In this document: positions 8,283-11,807 of the stretch, piece after piece
Position numbering within the stretch: position 1 is the first letter of the stretch
Layout of the letters: each line of letters begins with the position of its first letter
DNA from: an uncultured Eubacteriales bacterium
Lineage (GTDB): Bacteria; Bacillota; Clostridia; UMGS1883; UMGS1540
Direction: 5' to 3'
Assembly: GCA_900552775.1 (NCBI GenBank)
Contig: USAP01000040.1
Coordinates: forward strand, 1-11,807
Length of the DNA stretch: 11,807 nt
The notes under the pieces: generated by a model
What the model was told of the DNA's origin: nothing
Seen by the model: the letters and a program-made list of their open reading frames with translations, nothing else
Database searches by the model: none
Position numbers and translations under genes: made by a program

Positions 8283-8424
8283 ACAAATGCTCCGCATTTG
8301 CCCCGTCCGCCTTCGGCGTTATACTTTCCGCCGGGAAAGCTTCCTTTACATTCCGCATTCGTCCTTGCAGGGACAGTTTTTCAAGAGAGCGCACAAACGC
8401 TTCTCTGTTGTAATTGGTGTTCAT
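8278..8424 (-). CDS. Short hypothetical ORF (48 residues) upstream of mobC
   Basis: An ATG at 8424 with a GAGG ribosome binding site 9 nt upstream opens a 48-codon frame ending in TAG at 8278. The product begins MNTNYNREAFVRSLEKLSLQGRM and ends EHLY; it is helical, charged and soluble-looking, without cysteines or a membrane segment. The frame fills most of the otherwise empty space between the Xre gene terminator and the oriT candidate. Its last codons run into the proposed oriT hairpin. I do not recognise a family. The good ribosome binding site argues for translation; the short length and overlap with transfer DNA argue for caution. Confidence 0.5.
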   Translation of the reverse strand: MNTNYNREAFVRSLEKLSLQGRMRNVKEAFPAESITPKADGANAEHLY

Positions 8425-8459
8425 TTTTGATTACCTCATCTTTCATAAATTTTTGTATC

Positions 8460-8485
8460 AAAAAAGCCTGCCATATGGGCAGACT
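8460..8485 (-). terminator. Rho-independent terminator of the Xre regulator gene
   Basis: Minus-strand RNA forms AGTCTGCC paired with GGCAGGCT (8 bp, one G-U pair) around the 5-nt loop CATAT, followed by a run of six U. It begins 14 nt after the stop codon at 8499. This is a canonical intrinsic terminator and separates the regulator from the short ORF and mobilization genes. Confidence 0.85.
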
Positions 8486-8498
8486 GATTTGCGTGTGT

Positions 8499-8960
8499 TT
8501 ATTTGCGTTTTTTGTATGTTCCGCAGGCATTCTTTATGTGGTTGTAATCATCATAGGTGATTTCTCCACGCATTAACGCCTGCCGAGCTTCATACACCTT
8601 TTTCAAGTGTCGGTTTACGGTCTTGCAGTTATCGGGGAACGACAGCGATACGACATCTCCGTTTTTGCTCCAATTAAGTCCGTAAAGCATATCAATCTTA
8701 AAAATTGTGTGGAGCGTTTCAAGCTCGGAATCGACAGACAGCCTTGATATTGCAAACCTGTGTATGCCGAGCAACCTTGCCAGCTTTGCGGTAATCTGCG
8801 GTTTTGCGTAAATTCGCTCTCCTTCGTACTGTCCTATGCGTGTCCCTGCGGTCTTTTTCGCAAAGCCGACCTTTTCGCCGAGTTCCGACTGCGACAAGCC
8901 GTTATATTGTCTGCACAGCTTTATCGTTCTTCCTATGGGTTTTGGTTTTTTGTTATTCAT
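8499..8960 (-). CDS. Xre-family transcriptional regulator (helix-turn-helix)
   Basis: The 153-residue product has an N-terminal Xre/Cro-type helix-turn-helix in about residues 8-70: IGRTIKLCRQYNGLSQSELGEKVGF is the first part, followed by RIGQYEGER and AKLARLLGIHRFAISR. The C-terminal half (about 75-153) is a less familiar domain with GLNWSKNGDVVSLSF and a basic KKRK end; similar regulators are common in Clostridia ICEs. The ATG at 8960 has AAAGGA 10 nt upstream. It lies between two strong terminators: the hipA-like terminator ends only about 30 bp before its start, leaving little room for a promoter, so expression may depend on read-through or a promoter inside the preceding gene. A likely task is control of the transfer genes, but the target is not visible. 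Confidence 0.85.
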   Translation of the reverse strand: MNNKKPKPIGRTIKLCRQYNGLSQSELGEKVGFAKKTAGTRIGQYEGERIYAKPQITAKLARLLGIHRFAISRLSVDSELETLHTIFKIDMLYGLNWSKNGDVVSLSFPDNCKTVNRHLKKVYEARQALMRGEITYDDYNHIKNACGTYKKRK

Positions 8961-8990
8961 TTATCATCATTCCTTTCATATTTTCGGGCA

Positions 8991-9022
8991 TAAAAAAACC
9001 GACAAGATTTCTCCTGCCGGTT
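8991..9022 (-). terminator. Rho-independent terminator of the hipBA-like cassette
   Basis: Minus-strand RNA forms an 11-bp stem, AACCGGCAGGA with TCTTGTCGGTT (two G-U pairs), closed by a GAAA tetraloop and followed by at least five further U. It starts 16 nt after the hipA-like stop codon. The strength of this hairpin marks the end of the cassette. Confidence 0.88.
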
Positions 9023-9037
9023 ATGCCGATTATTTTA

Positions 9038-9946
9038 TTATCTTTGCATATCATCGTGTTTTTTTGACTTTTCTTTTAATTTATTTAAGGAAAAATCAAT
9101 GATACGCTCTTTTCTTGCCGTGAGCATTGTTTTGTAAAACTCCTTTTGAAGCTCTGTTATGGTAGGCGTATTGTCTATAATTTCATAGATTTTCTTCATA
9201 TCAATACGGCTTGCTATCCGTTTGAGAGCCTTGTTACAGTCCGGAAATTTACCCTCCGACAAAAATTTGAAGTAATTTATCTTTTTGCCGTTATAGGTTA
9301 CAGCAGATAACGGTATATCGAAAATCCTGTGATTAAGCTCATTTTTGTCGCTTAATATCTTCTTCATTAAGTCCTCGTCCGCCTGCGGGTAAAGGCTGCT
9401 GCCGCAATCAAATACCGGGGCGAGCGTTACTTCATCGGTAGCGTTGTTATATAAAAATCCCCAATTTCCGTTGTGTCTGTCCCAATTTCCTATCAGAGCG
9501 TCCACGATAAACATATCCCAAAACCTTGTTTTAAGTGTTTCGGAATCCATCGCTGTTTGTTCGTCAATGGTTGATAAAATATCTGCAAGCTCCGTGCCGT
9601 AACCGTTTCTTTCGGAGTCAATGATACGGTTTTTGAGCGATGCAAAATCTTGAAGCGTTATCCCTTGCGAGGTAAAATCCTTGCAGGCAACAACAACTTT
9701 TTCCTTGCCCTTGCTTGTGTAGGTTCCGATAACCGTTTCCTGTACGGGTATTCCCACAGACTCAAAAACCTTGCAGCCGATGTATTCGCTGATACAGCTG
9801 TTTGTATAGCTCATTTCCTTATTTATTGTAGGGAACGGCGGAAATTTCAGCATATATTGCTCGCCGTTATACAAAACCGAAATTTTACCGCCGTTGGCTC
9901 CGGCATAAGTTTTGTTTTTTTGCACCGCATTTGTAAAGTCTATCAT
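9038..9946 (-). CDS. HipA/CtkA-like protein kinase
   Basis: The 302-residue protein carries HipA-type kinase motifs: a Gly-containing loop and ATP-site lysine (YAGANGGK, Lys34 in YMLKFP), the catalytic loop GNWDRHNGNWGF (Asp156, Asn161), and the metal-binding FDCGSS (Asp180). It lacks the extra N-terminal subdomain of classical E. coli HipA, so it resembles the shorter CtkA-type kinases. HipA phosphorylates glutamyl-tRNA synthetase and halts translation; other family members act on other proteins, and the substrate here is unknown. The start overlaps the upstream Xre gene by 4 nt (ATGA), with AGGA nearby, so the two are translationally coupled in the antitoxin-first order. A strong terminator follows. 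All catalytic residues are present, so activity is likely. It may be a toxin of a toxin-antitoxin pair or an ICE-borne defence or persistence kinase. Confidence 0.87.
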   Translation of the reverse strand: MIDFTNAVQKNKTYAGANGGKISVLYNGEQYMLKFPPFPTINKEMSYTNSCISEYIGCKVFESVGIPVQETVIGTYTSKGKEKVVVACKDFTSQGITLQDFASLKNRIIDSERNGYGTELADILSTIDEQTAMDSETLKTRFWDMFIVDALIGNWDRHNGNWGFLYNNATDEVTLAPVFDCGSSLYPQADEDLMKKILSDKNELNHRIFDIPLSAVTYNGKKINYFKFLSEGKFPDCNKALKRIASRIDMKKIYEIIDNTPTITELQKEFYKTMLTARKERIIDFSLNKLKEKSKKHDDMQR

Positions 9947-10404
9947 ATATCATCCTGCCTTTCCATTCTTAAATATTTACGCCGTAAGTACCACGCTTGC
10001 TCACTTGAAATGAGGTTTTCAACCTCTGCGGAATTTATATCGGCGTTTAGCTCGCACCAGCATATATCCCAATGATAATCCTTTTCGCCGCTGTCTACAA
10101 TTTTCCACGATTTTTTCATTCGTTCAAGCGATTCTGCGAGGTTCTTCGGCAGTCCGCACTCAAAGTGCGTTTCGTCCGTCGGCATACCTGTTTCAGAGCT
10201 GTATTCGCCGTTTTCAAGCTCCATTATATCCTCCATAGAGCAGTTCAAGGCTTTTGCTATCTGCTGTACGGTTTTTGCATTGCACTTTTGAATGGAGGTT
10301 TTCCCCGAACATATATCGATAACGGTTGTTTTCGGTACGCCGCTTATCTTTGAAAGCTGATACTTCGTAATATTTTCGCTGTCGAGTAAATTCTGTAATG
10401 TCAT
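9943..10404 (-). CDS. HipB-like Xre regulator, putative antitoxin of the HipA-like kinase
   Basis: The 153-residue product has an Xre-type helix-turn-helix at about residues 1-62 (KYQLSKISGVPKTTVIDICSGK, then VQQIAKALNCSMEDIMELE). A C-terminal domain of about 85 residues follows, with the WDICWCELN and SSEQAWYLRRKYL segments, seen with partner kinases of this kind. I choose the ATG at 10404: AAAGGA lies 11 nt upstream. The longer in-frame ATG at 10437 has no ribosome binding site and sits at the expected transcription start just past the -10 box. The stop overlaps the kinase start by 4 nt. By analogy with HipB it should bind and neutralise the kinase and repress the shared promoter; the palindrome in the promoter spacer supports this. 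The antitoxin role is inference. Confidence 0.85.
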   Translation of the reverse strand: MTLQNLLDSENITKYQLSKISGVPKTTVIDICSGKTSIQKCNAKTVQQIAKALNCSMEDIMELENGEYSSETGMPTDETHFECGLPKNLAESLERMKKSWKIVDSGEKDYHWDICWCELNADINSAEVENLISSEQAWYLRRKYLRMERQDDI

Positions 10405-10439
10405 TTTCAGCACCGTCCTTTCAACATTATTATACATAT

Positions 10440-10468
10440 AGTATATCGGAATACCGACCTTTTGTCAA
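10440..10468 (-). promoter_or_regulatory. Promoter of the hipBA-like cassette with palindromic operator
   Basis: On the minus strand TTGACA (10468-10463) and TATACT (10445-10440) are separated by exactly 17 bp, a near-perfect sigma-A promoter. The spacer holds the palindrome TCGG-TATT-CCGA (10446-10457), placed where a bound repressor would block RNA polymerase. The transcript would start about 30 nt before the ATG at 10404. Confidence 0.85.
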
Positions 10469-10498
10469 TATGCACGGAGCTTTTTCATCAATATGCAC
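10465..10498. repeat. Two direct repeats upstream of the hipBA-like promoter
   Basis: TCAATATGCAC occurs at 10465-10475 and again at 10488-10498 (plus-strand reading), with starts 23 bp apart, close to two helical turns. The first copy overlaps the -35 box. They could be a second set of regulator sites. The rest of the 69-bp gap between the cassette and the preceding gene holds nothing else I can identify. Confidence 0.6.
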
Positions 10499-10507
10499 TA
10501 TGATTTT

Positions 10508-11346
10508 TTACCTTGCCATAGCGTATTCACGCTTTTGCTGCGGCACTTCTGCATCGGAAACATCGGTGTCGATAACATTATCGTCCTTTTTATCCATTTT
10601 GAGCAGCGCTTCAACTGCGGCAAGGCGTTTTGTTTTTTCCTGCAATTCTGCCTCCTGCGGAAACGCCCGTTTTGCTTCAACCTTTGCGGTTTCGTACTGC
10701 GTATTGGTGTTCGCAAGCTCCTCTTTGGATATTTCAAGCCTTTTTTCAAGACCGTCGATAGCGTTGTCGATACGCTGAATATTACCGAATACATCTGTTC
10801 CAAGCTCCACTTTATGCGAAAGCTCATTTTTGAGCGACACATAAAACTGCTTTTGAAAGCTGTCAAACGATAATTCCATAGAAAAACCTCGGTAGTCACC
10901 GATGTTCACCGGCTCTTCCGAGGTCATTTTCTTGCAGCGTTCAATGAGTGCGTTACCCGCTTTTTCCTTTTCAAAATATCCAAACCCGTCAATCGTCATT
11001 GTGTTGAATTTATCCTCAGCCTTCGGATACTGCTTGACTGTTTCAATATCCTTTTCAAGACCTTTAATTCTTGCTGCGATTTCCGCAATTTGTTTGGGGT
11101 AGAATTTCACAACCTTATCTTCGAGGTCGTAAATCTGCGACATAAAGGACGATTTTATCAGCTTCAGCTTGGATACCTCCATATCAAGCTCCATTTTCTC
11201 CTTGATGTGCGGATTGCCTGTCGAAAGTGCCTTTATCTCCGCAAAAGACAGGGCGGTTGGGTCTATATCGTCCGCAACTCTGACGGGAGATTTTGAAGTA
11301 AATATCTGCGATATAAACTTCTGTTTCTGCTCAACGGTCTGGTCGG
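10508..11346 (-). CDS. 3' exon of a large ICE helicase/methylase-type protein, split by a group II intron
   Basis: The open frame continues upstream of every Met to the intron end, so the methionine at 11194 is internal (its GGAG is only 4 nt away). The visible 278 or so residues start near DQTVEQKQKFISQIFTSKSP and go on with ALSFAEIKALSTGNPHIKEK and a long charged coiled coil (about 50-110 and 195-260 of this part). This pattern matches, from memory, the C-terminal end of the very large SNF2-helicase/DNA-methylase proteins of Tn1549-like elements; catalytic domains would be in the 5' exon outside the window. The stop codon is at 10508. Splicing of the intron would be needed for the full protein. 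The exact first base of the exon is uncertain within about 5 nt. No membrane segment is seen. Confidence 0.75.
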
Positions 11347-11351
11347 GTAGG

Positions 11352-11416
11352 TCAGCGGCATTGCTGCCGCTTTCCCCCCTAAGAACCGTACGTGAGCGTT
11401 TCCACTCATACGGCTC
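11352..11416 (-). ncRNA. Group II intron domains V and VI
   Basis: Domain V is the 34-nt hairpin from 11416 to 11383. It begins GAGCCG with the AGC catalytic triad, has a GAAA tetraloop at the tip, a 2-nt CG bulge on the 3' side, and ends GGTTC. An 8-bp lower and a 6-bp upper stem form, with a few G-U pairs. Domain VI follows as a hairpin AGCGGCA-GCAA-TGCCGCT (about 11371-11354), with an adjacent unpaired adenosine (in TGACC) as the candidate branch point. Domain V starts 6 nt after the maturase stop codon. Confidence 0.9.
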
Positions 11417-11422
11417 AAGCTT

Positions 11423-11806
11423 TTATAAGTCCTCTTGTTGCATTTTGAGAACCGACTTACCATTACTCATTTTCCTGTAGCATTCGGGGTGGACCATTGA
11501 ACGATTTCCGTTTATACCTTTTTGTATTCTGAAATCTGTTTCAACTGTAATTTTTATTCCACATAAACTACAGCACCCTTTTTGTTCTTTCCAAATTTTT
11601 GTCAATATTTTTCTACCCTTAATATTATTTAGCATTTGATGTTCCTCTCGCTGAACAAAATAGTCTTGCCATTTCTCATCAAAAGGATTTGCTTCTGATT
11701 TAATCTTAGTAAAGCGTCTGATGTCTGTATCGGTGGCATATATCAGTTTGATGTAATCGTCTGTATTTCCCTTAATCGGAACGCTGAATGACCATGTCCT
11801 TTTGCC
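11423..11806 (-). CDS. ltrA: Group II intron reverse transcriptase/maturase, C-terminal part
   Basis: The frame is open from the right edge to a TAA at 11423 and gives 127 residues; the reverse transcriptase core lies outside the window. IRRFTKIKSEANPFDEKW and the following YF-x-x-RE are typical of the region after the X/maturase domain in LtrA-type proteins. The last 65 residues resemble the HNH endonuclease module: CCSLCG (CxxC) and VHPECY (HxxC). The usual His-His of the first HNH motif is not visible and the interval between the Cys pairs is short, so the endonuclease may be degenerate. The protein would splice its own intron and support retrohoming; with a weak HNH it could still splice. 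The stop lies just before domain V, as usual for an ORF in domain IV. A methionine at 11635 is internal. Confidence 0.87.
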   Translation of the reverse strand, partial: GKRTWSFSVPIKGNTDDYIKLIYATDTDIRRFTKIKSEANPFDEKWQDYFVQREEHQMLNNIKGRKILTKIWKEQKGCCSLCGIKITVETDFRIQKGINGNRSMVHPECYRKMSNGKSVLKMQQEDL

Positions 11807-11807
11807 T

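Larger units (their letters stand above)
11347..11807 (-). mobile_element. Group II intron, 3' part (5' part beyond the right edge)
   Basis: The minus strand carries, in order, the end of an intron-encoded reverse transcriptase, domain V, domain VI and the junction to a protein-coding exon. This is the standard 3' end of a bacterial group II intron. It lies in the same orientation as the gene it interrupts, as required for splicing. The 3' boundary is placed near CTAC/CTACCC (11350-11345), but the precise cut cannot be fixed without the 5' exon or an empty site. Confidence 0.88.

Noticed and set aside
8284..8300. CAAATGC-TCC-GCATTTG hairpin as a terminator
   Set aside because: The stem is only 7 bp, has a 3-nt loop, lies inside the short ORF and has no T-run on either strand. 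It may be part of the oriT structure.
10508..11194. A complete gene starting at the ATG at 11194
   Set aside because: The frame is open for at least 50 more codons upstream with family-like sequence up to the intron junction, and the ATG has no properly spaced ribosome binding site. It is an internal methionine.
11263..11463. A 66-residue minus-strand ORF across the intron end
   Set aside because: It overlaps domain V, domain VI and the exon in a different frame; the RNA structure and the in-frame exon explain the sequence.
11423..11635. A standalone 70-residue HNH-like gene starting at 11635
   Set aside because: The same frame continues upstream to the window edge with typical maturase C-terminal sequence, so this is the tail of the intron protein.

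Overview
The window looks like part of an integrative and conjugative element (ICE) from a gut-type Clostridia/Firmicutes host, probably related to the Tn1549/CTn family. The evidence is the gene set: a MobC accessory protein, a MOB_P-type relaxase, a PcfB/DUF3801 protein, an Xre regulator, and the 3' end of what resembles the very large helicase/methylase gene carried by such elements. Strong AGGAGG-like ribosome binding sites and SLH domains also fit a Gram-positive-lineage clostridium. Every gene I can support is on the minus strand, so transcription runs from the right edge to the left edge.

Layout in transcription order (right to left). (1) 11807 to about 11347: the 3' part of a bacterial group II intron, with the C-terminus of its reverse transcriptase/maturase (RT-X-HNH type), a textbook 34-nt domain V and a domain VI hairpin. 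(2) About 11346 to 10508: the 3' exon of the interrupted large protein gene; it has no start of its own. (3) 10498 to 8991: a self-contained cassette with a consensus promoter (TTGACA, 17 bp, TATACT) whose spacer holds a palindrome, a HipB-like Xre gene, an overlapping HipA/CtkA-like kinase gene, and a strong terminator. This is most likely a toxin-antitoxin or regulatory kinase cargo module. (4) 8960 to 8460: a second Xre-type regulator with its own terminator. (5) 8424 to 5801: the mobilization block, made of a 48-codon ORF missed by usual length cutoffs, a structured region that is the best oriT candidate, then mobC, relaxase and pcfB as overlapping genes, closed by a terminator-like hairpin. 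(6) 5752 to 263: a 1829-residue secreted surface protein with a signal peptide, about 14 Cys/His repeats, seven Ig-like/carboxypeptidase-regulatory-like repeats, a Gly/Ser hinge and C-terminal SLH domains. (7) 168 to 1: the start of a small zinc-ribbon protein that runs off the left edge.

The relaxase, MobC and PcfB would nick and dock the element DNA to a coupling protein and type IV secretion system that lie outside the window. The giant SLH protein, placed directly after pcfB, is a plausible cell-surface adhesin or mating-contact factor, but that role is inference. The points most worth a second look are the Cys/His-repeat SLH protein in a conjugation locus, the HipBA-like cassette with its operator-like DNA, the intron splitting the large gene, and the oriT candidate beside the short ORF. 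No tRNA, rRNA or CRISPR array was seen.
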